Shown: positions 1-6,055, counted from the first letter of the stretch. The stretch: 9,790 nucleotides of DNA from Akkermansia muciniphila (GCA_945870545.1 CAMBTF010000037.1:1-9790); one strand, 5' to 3'. Program-made: numbers and translations. Notes: a model not told the origin generated them from the letters alone.

Positions 1-416
1 AACGCCCGAGGCTTCAGCCCGTAGGCGCGGAGGATTTTCGTCATCAGCGTGATCGAGGAAATCCCGTCCACATCGTAGTCGCCGAAGATGCAGACACTCT
101 CCTTCCGATCCGCCGCCTCAAGGATGCGCGTGACAGCGGCGCGCATGTCGGGCATCAGGAAAGGGTCGCTTAGATTCTTGAGCTTCGGGTGCAGGAAGGC
201 CTCCAGCGCCTCGCCCTCCGGAATGCCCCGCTGGCGCACGAGGTGGCGGAGGATCTCAGGGAAATCCTCTGCCGCAGCGTGCCCATTTGGTAAAAAGGGC
301 TCGCCGCGCATCACCCATCGGAAAGCCGTCGCGCGCATGAACGCGCGAACTTTGCCTCCCATCTCGATATTGGACAAGAGCGGATGTGGACTGTTGCGGC
401 AGATTGCATCCGCCAT
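1..416 (-). CDS. recJ: RecJ single-stranded-DNA 5'-3' exonuclease, N-terminal part (runs off the window)
   Basis: RecJ degrades single-stranded DNA 5' to 3' in recombinational and mismatch repair in the cytoplasm. Only the first 138 codons are present; the gene continues past the window's left edge. The decisive feature is DHH-family motif I, GDYDVDG, at residues 112-118, whose aspartates bind the catalytic metal ions. It follows a typical RecJ lead (RQRGIPEGEALEAFLHP, then DPFLMPDM) and is followed by ISSITLMTKILRAYG. I chose the ATG at 414-416: it is the first one after an in-frame TGA and has AAAGGG about 8 nt upstream. From there motif I lies about 25-30 residues later than is usual, so the ATG at 336-338 (protein starting MRATAFRW) is a serious alternative. 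The end of an insertion sequence lies only 33 bp upstream and may have replaced the native leader. Identity is sure; the start is not. Confidence 0.93.
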   Translation of the reverse strand, partial: MADAICRNSPHPLLSNIEMGGKVRAFMRATAFRWVMRGEPFLPNGHAAAEDFPEILRHLVRQRGIPEGEALEAFLHPKLKNLSDPFLMPDMRAAVTRILEAADRKESVCIFGDYDVDGISSITLMTKILRAYGLKPRA

Positions 417-449
417 GCCAAAATCCCTTTCGCATATTCATAGGCATGC

Positions 450-477
450 GGGTTTCAAACCAAATGTGTTCGGCATC
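450..477 (+). repeat. Left terminal inverted repeat of the IS4-family element
   Basis: The 28 bases begin GGGTTTCAAACCAAATG and end GTTCGGCATC. They match the reverse complement of 1938-1965 without mismatch, and the match stops at both ends. Transposase is expected to bind and cut here. The left end points toward recJ. Confidence 0.93.
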
Positions 478-521
478 GTAACTGCTGGCTCTAACAGCCC
501 TGTATGTGACGGAAATGCCAC

Positions 522-1784
522 TTGTACTTTTTCCGCAGATGTGGAGAATCACCCGCGTTGAAGGAGCCGCGAGTCAAACCCGGAGAGATCACCCAGAAGG
601 AACTGGGATTTTTCCGTCTGCACCGGGAGTTCCGCGAGCATCTCGCCGCCGCCAACATGGGACGAACCGCCCATCCCAGCTTCGTGGACAAGCGACGCCT
701 CCTAGACATGGGCGACTATCTCGGCCTCATGCTCTTCGGCCTGCTCAATCCCGTGGCCAACACCCTCCGGGGCCTCTCCGCCGCCTCCCGGTTGCCCAAG
801 GTCCGCCGCGAGATCTGCTCCAATCCCGTGAGCCTCGGCAGCTTTTCGGAAACCCAGCACCTCGTCGATCCCGCCATCCTCGAAGCGGTTTTCGAAAGCC
901 TTTCGGAGGAAGTCCGCGCCCGCCACGGAGCCTCCATGGAGGGGAAATCCAAGGCCGTGCGCGAGTGGATGTCGCACGACGGCTCGGTCTGGCCCGCCCT
1001 TCCCCGCATGGCTTGGGCCCTTTTCGGGGCGGGACGCAACGGCGATGCCAATGGCGTCAAACTCCACCTCTCCTTTCACGTCGGTGCCGACACCCCGGCC
1101 AAAGCCTCGGTCTGCGAGGCGCGCGTGTGTGAGCGCGCCGAGCTTCGCAAACGCCTTTGGAAAGGCGGAGCCTACGTGGCCGACCGCTACTTCGGGATCG
1201 ACTACGGCCTTTTCGATGACCTCCGGGCGAAGGGTTGCAGCTTCTGCATCCGCGTGAGGGACAGCGCGGTGGTGGAGTTCCTCGGAACCATTCCGCTGGC
1301 TCCCGGTGACGCGGAGGCCGGAGTCCTGCGCCAGGATCTGGTGCGCCTCGGCGGCAAGCGCAAACAGAGCGAGCCGCTGCGCCTCATCCAGGTGAAAGGC
1401 GTCACCGGGGAAATCCTTTTCATCGTCAGCAACCTGAAGGCCGAAACCCTCTCCGCTGCGGATCTCGCGCTACTCTACAAGCAGCGCTGGGGCATCGAAT
1501 ACTATTTCCGCTGGGTGAAATGCGTGATGGGTTGCGGCCACTGGATGGCGGAGAGCCGCAACGGGGCGACCCTTCAGATCTATCTCGCCCTCATCGCCTC
1601 GCTGCTGCTCCAGCTGCAGATGGGCAAGAGGCCGTCGAAACGCATCTGGGAACTGATGCGTTGGCATGCGATGGGAATGGCGAGTTCCGGAGATGTCGCG
1701 CAACAGCTCGATGAGATGGCCAGCGCCCAAGCCCGCGCGGAGGAGAGACGCATCGCAAGAGGGGAATTTTTCAGAGGAGCCTGA
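522..1784 (+). CDS. IS4-family DDE transposase
   Basis: This 420-residue protein would catalyse cut-and-paste movement of the surrounding element. The RNase H-like catalytic triad is visible: D153 in SHDGS, D221 in VADRYFG, and E326 inside a textbook IS4 YREK signature (Y319, two residues, R322, three residues, E326, six residues, K333). The stretch before D153 is likely the DNA-binding region, and a basic C-terminal tail follows the catalytic domain. The length is normal for the family, with no frameshift or internal stop, so the copy is probably active. The start is a TTG at 522 with GGA about 8 nt upstream; the first in-frame ATG is at 657 (protein starting MGRTAHPS), so the first 45 residues are uncertain. 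The gene lies inside the two terminal repeats, with 153 bp between its stop and the right repeat. Confidence 0.92.
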   Translation: MYFFRRCGESPALKEPRVKPGEITQKELGFFRLHREFREHLAAANMGRTAHPSFVDKRRLLDMGDYLGLMLFGLLNPVANTLRGLSAASRLPKVRREICSNPVSLGSFSETQHLVDPAILEAVFESLSEEVRARHGASMEGKSKAVREWMSHDGSVWPALPRMAWALFGAGRNGDANGVKLHLSFHVGADTPAKASVCEARVCERAELRKRLWKGGAYVADRYFGIDYGLFDDLRAKGCSFCIRVRDSAVVEFLGTIPLAPGDAEAGVLRQDLVRLGGKRKQSEPLRLIQVKGVTGEILFIVSNLKAETLSAADLALLYKQRWGIEYYFRWVKCVMGCGHWMAESRNGATLQIYLALIASLLLQLQMGKRPSKRIWELMRWHAMGMASSGDVAQQLDEMASAQARAEERRIARGEFFRGA

Positions 1785-1937
1785 GATCCGCCGCGCCAGC
1801 CCGGCCGAAAATCCGGGCTCAGAGGCGCGTACGTCCACCGGGAAGGCAAGAGCATCACCCCCACAGCGGGTAAGTGCAGTAAACATCCTCGGAGGAGCCA
1901 AAGGAGAAGACGCGGAAAGAACACGGTAAGCACAGAG

Positions 1938-1965
1938 GATGCCGAACACATTTGGTTTGAAACCC
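1938..1965 (-). repeat. Right terminal inverted repeat of the IS4-family element
   Basis: Exact reverse complement of 450-477 over 28 bases, beginning GATGCCGAACACATTTG and ending GTTTGAAACCC. It marks the right edge of the element. Between the transposase stop and this repeat, 1785-1937 holds no gene that I can support. Confidence 0.93.
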
Positions 1966-2005
1966 CTTTCGGAGGACGGGGAAATGCATTCGCTAGACTT
2001 GTTCA

Positions 2006-2025
2006 AAGGGGTTGCAAAACCCCTT
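2006..2025. other. Perfect 8-bp hairpin with GCAA loop
   Basis: AAGGGGTT and AACCCCTT pair perfectly around a GCAA tetraloop of the stable GNRA type. No T-run follows on either strand, so a classical intrinsic terminator is unlikely. It lies 40 bp outside the right end of the IS. Confidence 0.5.
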
Positions 2026-2102
2026 CTCTATATCACGCAACTCCACCAGACGCTCAACGCTCCCAGCCACGGGGAAAGCAAGTTCCTTGCGGAAAAGAAT
2101 TC

Positions 2103-2130
2103 TTGGCAAAGCGATCATGAGAAATACGAT
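2103..2130 (+). promoter_or_regulatory. Possible sigma70-type promoter for the EF-hand lipoprotein gene
   Basis: TTGGCA (2103-2108, five of six to the -35 consensus) and TACGAT (2125-2130, four of six to -10) are 16 bp apart. This would give a leader of about 90 nt before the ATG at 2228. The match is modest and could be chance. Confidence 0.25.
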
Positions 2131-2227
2131 GAGTTGGTAGAGATTCTTCTTTGTTTCACCTTACCCGGTTCAACCCTACAGCTTAACCGTAACCCTTCCC
2201 CAGAAAGCAAACTCCCATTTACCAGAT

Positions 2228-2653
2228 ATGAAATTCATCTCGATCATCCCCCTCTTCGCAGCCGCAATTGCGGTCACCAGTTGCGTCACCCGATCCACCG
2301 TTCCCACTCCACAGCAGTCCTTTGAGAAAGCCGATATCGATGGCGATGGGATGGTCTCACGGTCCGAGTATGACTCCCACATGATCGGCGAAATGTTTGT
2401 TCGCTTCGACAAGAACCAGGACTCGGTCATTACCCGGGAAGAGTTTCTCGACAACGGCGGCACTGCTGAGGGTTTCCGCAGGATCAATACCAGCGGTTCC
2501 GGGAAGATCACGCTGGCGGAAGCCAAGGCTAGCGCAGTTGTGCGCAAGAGCTTGGATGCACCCTTTAAGGAAGCCGATGCAAATCGCGACGGTCAGGTGT
2601 CCTTGGCCGAGTTCCTCAGCTACAGAAAAAACGCATTGGACTACGTTAGATGA
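2228..2653 (+). CDS. Small EF-hand calcium-binding lipoprotein
   Basis: This is a predicted exported lipoprotein of 141 residues. The signal peptide MKFISIIPLFAAAIAVTSC ends in a lipobox (VTSC) with the lipidated cysteine at residue 19. The mature part is essentially four EF-hand loops of 12 residues: D36-E47 (DIDGDGMVSRSE), D61-E72 (DKNQDSVITREE), N87-E98 (NTSGSGKITLAE) and D117-E128 (DANRDGQVSLAE). Loops 1, 2 and 4 keep the acidic ligands; loop 3 begins with Asn and uses Ser at inner positions, so it may bind weakly. Such proteins bind calcium in the periplasm or at the outer membrane, but the physiological role is unknown. There is no Shine-Dalgarno sequence before the ATG. It stands alone between an IS-derived region and a tRNA on the other strand. 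Confidence 0.87.
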   Translation: MKFISIIPLFAAAIAVTSCVTRSTVPTPQQSFEKADIDGDGMVSRSEYDSHMIGEMFVRFDKNQDSVITREEFLDNGGTAEGFRRINTSGSGKITLAEAKASAVVRKSLDAPFKEADANRDGQVSLAEFLSYRKNALDYVR

Positions 2654-2710
2654 GAAATGTCCAGGTGCGGAGAACGAGGTTCCCTAGCATATCCACCGAT
2701 TCCAAGTCCT

Positions 2711-2728
2711 CTATCCCTTATGGGACAG
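2711..2728 (-). terminator. Weak hairpin downstream of tRNA-Ala
   Basis: On the minus strand CTGTCCC and GGGATAG form a 7-bp stem with one G-U pair around an ATAA loop, 5 nt beyond the tRNA 3' end. It could help end or process the tRNA transcript, and on the plus strand it follows the EF-hand gene. No T-run follows on either side, so I call it a terminator only tentatively. Confidence 0.3.
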
Positions 2729-2733
2729 GGAAG

Positions 2734-2806
2734 TGGAGCGTAGCGGATTCGAACCGCTGACCCCTTGCATGCCATGCAAGTGCTCTACCAACTGAGCTAA
2801 CGCCCC
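2734..2806 (-). tRNA. tRNA-Ala (anticodon GGC)
   Basis: Read on the minus strand this is a complete 73-nt tRNA. The 7-bp acceptor stem GGGGCGT pairs with ACGCTCC (one G-U pair). The D-arm is TAGCTCAGTTGGTAGAGC. The anticodon stem CTTGC/GCAAG encloses the loop ATGGCAT, giving anticodon GGC, which reads GCC and GCU alanine codons. The T-arm holds GGTTCGAATCC. A is the discriminator base. The 3' CCA is not encoded (CTT follows), so CCA-adding enzyme is needed. It lies downstream of frr on the same strand. Confidence 0.97.
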
Positions 2807-2817
2807 GTTACCGGGTG

Positions 2818-2834
2818 GCCGCTGGATCAGCGGC
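2818..2834. other. Strong 7-bp hairpin just upstream of tRNA-Ala
   Basis: GCCGCTG and CAGCGGC pair perfectly around a 3-nt loop. It lies 11 bp upstream of the tRNA 5' end on the minus strand. No T-run follows, so it is not a canonical terminator of the frr transcript; it may be a processing signal or part of a repeat. Function unknown. Confidence 0.45.
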
Positions 2835-2885
2835 GGGGGGCAGGTTTAGGTGAGGACGCGGATGCTGCGCAAGCCGAAAAACTCA

Positions 2886-2996
2886 GAAACTCGAAACTTT
2901 AAACGCTAAATTTCAAGGAAGAGGAAGATCGATGTGAAGAATCGGGGATCGTTACGAATCGCGACTCTTCCTTAAGGTTTAAAGTTTAAAATTTCA
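2886..2996. repeat. Inverted pair of degenerate heptanucleotide arrays downstream of frr
   Basis: Two arms face each other. The plus-strand arm (2886-2920) reads in 7-base steps: GAAACTC, GAAACTT, TAAACGC, TAAATTT, CAAGGAA. The minus-strand arm (read from 2996 down) has AAACCTG, AAATTTT, AAACTTT, AAACCTT, AAGGAAG. Both arms end inward in the same AAGGAAGAG, so the whole region can fold into a long imperfect hairpin around about 40 nt of central sequence. It begins a few bases after the frr stop codon and has no coding content. It could act as a 3'-end structure for the pyrH-frr mRNA or be a decayed palindromic repeat. Confidence 0.6.
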
Positions 2997-2999
2997 GGT

Positions 3000-3572
3000 T
3001 TAAATCTTCATCAGATCCTCTTCCTTGGCGGCGGCGAGTTCGTCGATGCGCTTGGTGAATTTGTTGGTCAGATCCTGGATGGACTTCTCGTGAGTCTTGA
3101 GGGTGTCCTCGGTGAGGATGTTCTCGGCCTTCATTTTTTTCGCTTCGTCGATGCCGGCCTTGCGGGAGCCGCGGAGGCGGACTTTGGCTTCCTCGGCGAG
3201 GGTCTTGATGAGTTTCACCATGTCGCGGCGGCGTTCTTCGGAGAGTTCCGGGATGGGGACGCGGATTGAGCGGTCGGCGGCGGCGGGGTTGAGGCCGAGC
3301 TTGGATTCGCGGATCGCTTTCTCGATCTCGCGGGTGGTGGAGGGATCGAAGGGCTGGACGTTGAGCATGCGCGGCTCGGGTGAGCTGATCACGGCGAGGC
3401 TTTTGAGTTTCTGCGTGGCTCCGTAGGCGTGGATGTACACGTCGAGGTTGTCGATCAGGGCGGGGGAGGCTTTCCCGGTGCGAACGCCGGAGAAATCCTG
3501 GACGAGATGATCGATCCCGGCGGACATGTGGGCTTCGACTTCTTTGAGGGCGGTGGCTGGATCTTGGGGCAT
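3000..3572 (-). CDS. frr: Ribosome recycling factor
   Basis: RRF works with EF-G in the cytoplasm to split the post-termination ribosome, freeing mRNA and tRNA. At 190 residues it is close to the usual 185. The family blocks are all present: FSGVRTGKASPALIDNLDV (27-45), the domain II region around PEPRMLNVQPFDPSTTREIEK, then IRVPIPELSEERRRDMVK (103-120) and EEAKVRLRGSRKAG (127-140), which keeps the arginines that contact the large subunit. It follows pyrH by 43 nt on the same strand, the classical pyrH-frr order, so co-transcription is likely. There is no Shine-Dalgarno sequence before the ATG: the whole spacer is a heptanucleotide array. The alternative M16 would cut into the first helix, so I keep M1. 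Confidence 0.97.
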   Translation of the reverse strand: MPQDPATALKEVEAHMSAGIDHLVQDFSGVRTGKASPALIDNLDVYIHAYGATQKLKSLAVISSPEPRMLNVQPFDPSTTREIEKAIRESKLGLNPAAADRSIRVPIPELSEERRRDMVKLIKTLAEEAKVRLRGSRKAGIDEAKKMKAENILTEDTLKTHEKSIQDLTNKFTKRIDELAAAKEEDLMKI

Positions 3573-3574
3573 CG

Positions 3575-3609
3575 GATTGATGATTGTTGATTGATGATTG
3601 TTGATTTTG
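3575..3609. repeat. Heptanucleotide tandem array filling the pyrH-frr spacer
   Basis: In the plus orientation the units GATTGAT and GATTGTT alternate twice (four units, 3575-3602), giving a 14-bp higher-order repeat, followed by a diverged GATTTTG. On the sense strand of the operon this reads AATCAAC/AATCATC. It takes up nearly all of the sequence between the pyrH stop and the frr start, where a ribosome binding site would normally be. Confidence 0.8.
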
Positions 3610-3615
3610 GATCTC

Positions 3616-4353
3616 CTACTCGCCGTGGACGAGGGTGCCGATGGGCTGGGAGCGGAGGGCGTGGGAGAGGTTGCCGTTGGGGCCGAGGTCGAAAATGACG
3701 ATAGGGATGTTATTGTCCATGCAGAGGCTGAAGGCGGTGGCGTCCATGACGCTGAGGCGATTTTCCAGGCAGTGCTGGAAGGTGACGGTCTCGAAGCGTT
3801 TGGCGTCTGGGTTTTTTCTCGGATCCGAATCGTAAACGCCGTCCACTTGGGTGGCCTTGAGGATGACGTCGGCGCCCATTTCGCTGGCGCGGAGGGCGGC
3901 AGTGGTGTCGGTCGAGAAAAACGGGCTGCCGGTGCCGGCTGCGAAGATGATTACGGTGCCTTTGTCGAGCTGGTGCTCGGCCTTGCGGCGGATGAAAGGC
4001 TCGGCCACGTTTTTCATCTCGATGGCGGACATCACCGTGCAGCGAACACCGATGTGGGAAAGTGCGCCCTCAAGAGCTAAGGCGTTCATGACGGTGGCGA
4101 GCATTCCGACGTAATCAGCTGTCGCGCGATCCATGCCGCGAGCGGAGGCGGCGGCTCCGCGCCAGAAATTTCCGCCACCAACGACGATGGCGAGTTGCAG
4201 GCCGCTATCGACGGCTTCCTTGATCTCGGCGGCGATGCGCTGGACGATTTCGGGCGAAATATTATCCGTCGAGCCGGGCTCGCGGAGTGCTTCTCCGCTG
4301 AGTTTAAGGACGGCGCGTTTGAAGGGGCGTGGGTCTTTCGAAGTGGCTGACAT
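3616..4353 (-). CDS. pyrH: Uridylate (UMP) kinase
   Basis: PyrH phosphorylates UMP to UDP with ATP in pyrimidine nucleotide synthesis; the bacterial enzyme is a hexamer of the amino-acid-kinase fold, usually controlled by GTP and UTP. From the chosen ATG it has 245 residues, close to the family norm of about 240. Signature blocks are KLSGEAL (17-23), [10 protein letters not shown] (57-66), [20 protein letters not shown] (73-92), [18 protein letters not shown] (139-156), the nucleotide-binding [17 protein letters not shown] (166-182) and MDATAFS (203-209). The frame is open upstream for 44 more codons, but that part ([13 protein letters not shown]) does not look like the family and overlaps the preceding gene, so I start at [20 protein letters not shown]. 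No Shine-Dalgarno is visible. It is followed by frr and preceded by an exported protein gene on the same strand. Confidence 0.97.
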   Translation of the reverse strand: MSATSKDPRPFKRAVLKLSGEALREPGSTDNISPEIVQRIAAEIKEAVDSGLQLAIVVGGGNFWRGAAASARGMDRATADYVGMLATVMNALALEGALSHIGVRCTVMSAIEMKNVAEPFIRRKAEHQLDKGTVIIFAAGTGSPFFSTDTTAALRASEMGADVILKATQVDGVYDSDPRKNPDAKRFETVTFQHCLENRLSVMDATAFSLCMDNNIPIVIFDLGPNGNLSHALRSQPIGTLVHGE

Positions 4354-4432
4354 CGGGCGATAGGTTGAACACGCCAGGCGCAAGCTCCAACTCCGAACAT
4401 GCGGGATGTGGATTTTTTTTTGGGAGACGAAG

Positions 4433-4975
4433 CTACGGCTCCTCTGCGAGCGTGAATGTGACCCCCAGATCGAGCAGGCTGGCATTGTTCTCGCTGGTTC
4501 CGGTGATGGCTACGATGACATTGAGCGGCTCGGTTTGCGGGCGGTGATATTCCTCCAGGGTGCGGCGAAGGGCGACGAGGGAGAGTTTCAGCAGCTGGCG
4601 GCTAGTGAGATCTACCTCCACCGGGATGCTCAGCTGGCTGACATCGATCTCCACCAACAGGCTCTTATCGGTCAGTTCGGCACTGATGTTCACGTTGCAG
4701 AGGACGAGCAGATTCGCTTCCTCGACCTTGTAGTTCGGGTTGTTGGTGGGGAGTTTGTGGGGAGTGCGGATGGACTCGACGAGGACTTCGGGAAACGCGC
4801 CGGTGAGAGCCATCGGGCGGGCGATGACGGTGGCCTGGAGGGCCTCTCCGGTATCCGCGATCATGCCATCCACATCCGTGCCGTGGAGGCTGACCGGCTC
4901 GTGGATGGAAACGACCGAGATTGTGCTGGCGAAGATCCGGGTGGTGAGGGATAGGGCGATGAGGACGGTTTTCAC
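4433..4975 (-). CDS. Exported protein of unknown function upstream of pyrH
   Basis: I do not recognise this 180-residue protein. It begins with a GTG codon and a plausible but short Sec signal peptide, [17 protein letters not shown], with possible cleavage after an alanine near residue 16; the arginine at 13 is unusual inside a hydrophobic core. The mature part has no transmembrane segment and a single cysteine (C93). It is rich in beta-branched residues, with a central [25 protein letters not shown] block and a hydrophobic/polar pattern suggesting beta strands. No catalytic motif is evident. The coding frame is supported by length, the signal-like start, and its position 79 nt upstream of pyrH on the same strand after the rplT terminator, so it may be the first gene of a pyrH-frr transcript. 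No Shine-Dalgarno is seen. Confidence 0.72.
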   Translation of the reverse strand: MKTVLIALSLTTRIFASTISVVSIHEPVSLHGTDVDGMIADTGEALQATVIARPMALTGAFPEVLVESIRTPHKLPTNNPNYKVEEANLLVLCNVNISAELTDKSLLVEIDVSQLSIPVEVDLTSRQLLKLSLVALRRTLEEYHRPQTEPLNVIVAITGTSENNASLLDLGVTFTLAEEP

Positions 4976-5071
4976 GTGGTGAGATTGTTAGAAATTGTTG
5001 GCCTTTGCGAGCCGAAACTTGTGTGGGGCGGGTGTTGTTCCCGCTTCACGGACACAGGATCTTTCCAGCCA

Positions 5072-5123
5072 GCGGAGCGCGGGGGCGCACTCCGCGACAC
5101 GCGGGGGCGCGTATGCTCCCCGC
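5072..5123. repeat. Two GC-rich hairpins sharing a 10-bp direct repeat
   Basis: GCGGGGGCGC occurs at 5079-5088 and again at 5101-5110. The first copy lies inside a hairpin formed by GCGGAG (5072-5077) and CTCCGC (5090-5095), with further pairing inside. The second copy is part of a hairpin formed by GCGGGG (5101-5106) and CCCCGC (5118-5123). They lie between the rplT terminator and the exported-protein gene, and resemble short REP-like palindromic repeats. Function unknown. Confidence 0.55.
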
Positions 5124-5125
5124 AC

Positions 5126-5158
5126 AAAAAAGCCGCACGGCGTTTCCACCGGGCGGCT
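5126..5158 (-). terminator. Intrinsic terminator after rplT
   Basis: On the minus strand AGCCGC, a C/U mismatch and CGGTG pair with CGCCG and GCGGCT around a GAAA tetraloop, and six T residues follow at once. This is a strong rho-independent terminator 28 nt past the rplT stop codon. It separates the rpmI-rplT transcript from the downstream exported protein-pyrH-frr genes. Confidence 0.88.
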
Positions 5159-5186
5159 GGTTGATGTTACTTAGATACGCTACGGG

Positions 5187-5564
5187 TTACGCGGCGGAAG
5201 CGGCCTTCTTTTCGAGGGCTTGCTTTGCCTGCGCGACGATGGCGGAAAAGGCAGCGGCGTCGGTGATCGCGAGATCCGAGAGGATCTTGCGGTCGGCCTC
5301 GATGCCGGCGGCCTTCAGTCCCTCGATGAAGCGGGAGTAGGTGATTCCCTCGGCACGGACGGCGGCGTTGATACGCTGAGTCCAGAGACGGCGGAATTGC
5401 CCTTTGCGGCGCTTGCGGTCGCGGTATTCGTATTGTTGCGCTTTGCGGACGGCGTCCTTGGCGTAACGGAAGAGCTTCGAGCGGAAACCGCGGAAGCCCT
5501 TGGCCCGCAGGATCGTGCGCTTACGGCGCGCACGGCTGGCAGGAGAATTTGTCGTTCTTGGCAT
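5187..5564 (-). CDS. rplT: 50S ribosomal protein L20
   Basis: L20 binds 23S rRNA early and is essential for assembly of the large subunit; in several bacteria it also represses its own operon by binding the mRNA. The protein has 125 residues against about 118 normally, the excess being an alanine/lysine tail (KKAASAA). The basic N-terminal arm ([19 protein letters not shown]) threads into rRNA, and the globular part carries [13 protein letters not shown] (58-70) and [20 protein letters not shown]. It follows rpmI on the same strand, but 142 nt away, which is long for this pair, and ends at a strong terminator. No Shine-Dalgarno precedes the ATG (CAGAACACA lies there). Confidence 0.97.
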   Translation of the reverse strand: MPRTTNSPASRARRKRTILRAKGFRGFRSKLFRYAKDAVRKAQQYEYRDRKRRKGQFRRLWTQRINAAVRAEGITYSRFIEGLKAAGIEADRKILSDLAITDAAAFSAIVAQAKQALEKKAASAA

Positions 5565-5707
5565 TGTGTTCTGTGGTTATGAGCAGGTCGTTTGTTGTCA
5601 TTCATCCCACGGTCTCACCTGTTCGTGTCTCCGGATTTCCCGGATCAGGCCGTGTGGATGCCGTCCGTTACGCGGACGGGGTCGTGGCTATCGTTTCGTC
5701 TTCTATC
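5565..5707 (-). promoter_or_regulatory. Structured rpmI-rplT spacer, possible L20 control region
   Basis: This 143-nt spacer contains two perfect hairpins: CCGTCCG paired with CGGACGG around 5 nt (5661-5679), and TCCGG paired with CCGGA around 5 nt (5630-5644). L20 is known to control its operon through structured mRNA in Escherichia coli and Bacillus, so a translational control site here is plausible but inferred. It may equally hold an internal promoter. No Rfam-type leader is recognisable by eye. Confidence 0.35.
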
Positions 5708-5917
5708 TCAATGGAAGGGAAGGTTCTCCTTGACTCTCTTGATGTCAGCGTCCGACACGAGTCCGGCCTTGCCGAGAGCGCGTTTGCGCTTGCGGCTCTT
5801 GCACTGAAGCAAGTGGCGTTTTCCCTGGTGACGACGCAGGATCTTCCCTGTGCCAGTGACTTTGAAGCGCTTGGCGACGGCTTTCCGTGTTTTTGCTTTT
5901 CCTCCAACTCTTGGCAT
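5708..5917 (-). CDS. rpmI: 50S ribosomal protein L35
   Basis: L35 is a small basic protein of the large ribosomal subunit. The 69 residues match the family length and pattern: PRVGGKAKTRKAVAKRFKVTGTGKI, then RRHQGKRHLLQCKSRKRKRAL and a C-terminal VSDADIKRVKENLPF. It is followed by rplT in the usual order. The usual first gene of this operon, infC (IF3), is not upstream: the neighbour on that side is nuoF, reading away. The ATG at 5917 has no Shine-Dalgarno; the bases before it are CGCGCCCC. Confidence 0.97.
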   Translation of the reverse strand: MPRVGGKAKTRKAVAKRFKVTGTGKILRRHQGKRHLLQCKSRKRKRALGKAGLVSDADIKRVKENLPFH

Positions 5918-5926
5918 GGGGCGCGA

Positions 5927-5954
5927 AAACTACGGAACCGAGAGAACTTGGCAA
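5927..5954 (-). promoter_or_regulatory. Possible promoter for rpmI-rplT
   Basis: On the minus strand TTGCCA (5949-5954) and TAGTTT (5927-5932) are 16 bp apart and lie just upstream of the rpmI ATG. Transcription would begin almost at the start codon, leaving a very short leader. The match to consensus is weak. Confidence 0.22.
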
Positions 5955-6032
5955 GACAAAAGTGGGCTAAAAAATTCGTCCGACCGGGCGGGTTCCTCCA
6001 CTAGGGAGAAAACTTGCCTGAATGAAAAAGAG

Positions 6033-6055
6033 AACCACGGATGCACACGGATAAG
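6033..6055. repeat. Short degenerate copy of the ACCACGGA/CACGGAT repeat
   Basis: The sequence AACCACGGATGCACACGGAT repeats the motif CACGGAT twice, 10 bp apart. It resembles the ACCACRGAGG arms of the palindromic element at 7701-7790. It lies in the divergent rpmI/nuoF region and has no coding content. Confidence 0.4.

Larger units (their letters stand above)
450..1965 (+). mobile_element. Complete IS4-family insertion sequence (1516 bp)
   Basis: The element is bounded by two perfect 28-bp inverted repeats at 450-477 and 1938-1965 and contains one long intact transposase gene reading from left to right. The family assignment comes from the transposase, which has the YREK signature. The size suits a simple IS4-type element. 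Immediately flanking bases (GGCATGC on the left, CCTTTCG on the right) show no target-site duplication, although this family normally makes one, so the insertion may be old or one flank may have been rearranged. The left end is 33 bp from the recJ start. I do not know whether this IS has a name. Confidence 0.9.
1966..2227. other. Intergenic stretch between the IS and the EF-hand gene
   Basis: I see no convincing gene. A reading frame running through it starts inside the IS end and overlaps the EF-hand gene out of frame, so it is likely accidental. The region contains one clear hairpin (2006-2025) and a weak promoter-like pair, both listed separately. The palindrome AAGAATTCTT lies at 2097-2106. 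Before the IS arrived, this stretch may have been part of the sequence upstream of recJ. Confidence 0.6.

Noticed and set aside
1895..1939. GAACACGG and CACAGAGG inside the IS tail, similar to the ACCACRGAGG repeat
   Set aside because: The resemblance is short and has no partner arm nearby; it could be chance in purine-rich DNA.
425..1971. CCCTTTCG occurs at 425-432 and 1964-1971, a possible target-site duplication of the IS
   Set aside because: The left copy is 17 bp outside the inverted repeat and the right copy overlaps its end, so they are not symmetric about the element.
1939..2325. A 128-codon plus-strand frame downstream of the transposase
   Set aside because: It begins inside the IS right repeat, overlaps the well-supported EF-hand lipoprotein gene in another frame, and shows no family resemblance.
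3598..4114. Long plus-strand frames across the pyrH region
   Set aside because: They are antisense to a complete pyrH with all its motifs and contain only low-complexity Gly/Ala/Val-rich translation.
4413..4421. T9 run next to a hairpin (GGAG...CTCC) between the exported protein and pyrH, as a terminator
   Set aside because: On the minus strand, where the genes lie, the run is A9 after the hairpin; T9 precedes the hairpin on the plus strand, where no gene needs termination.
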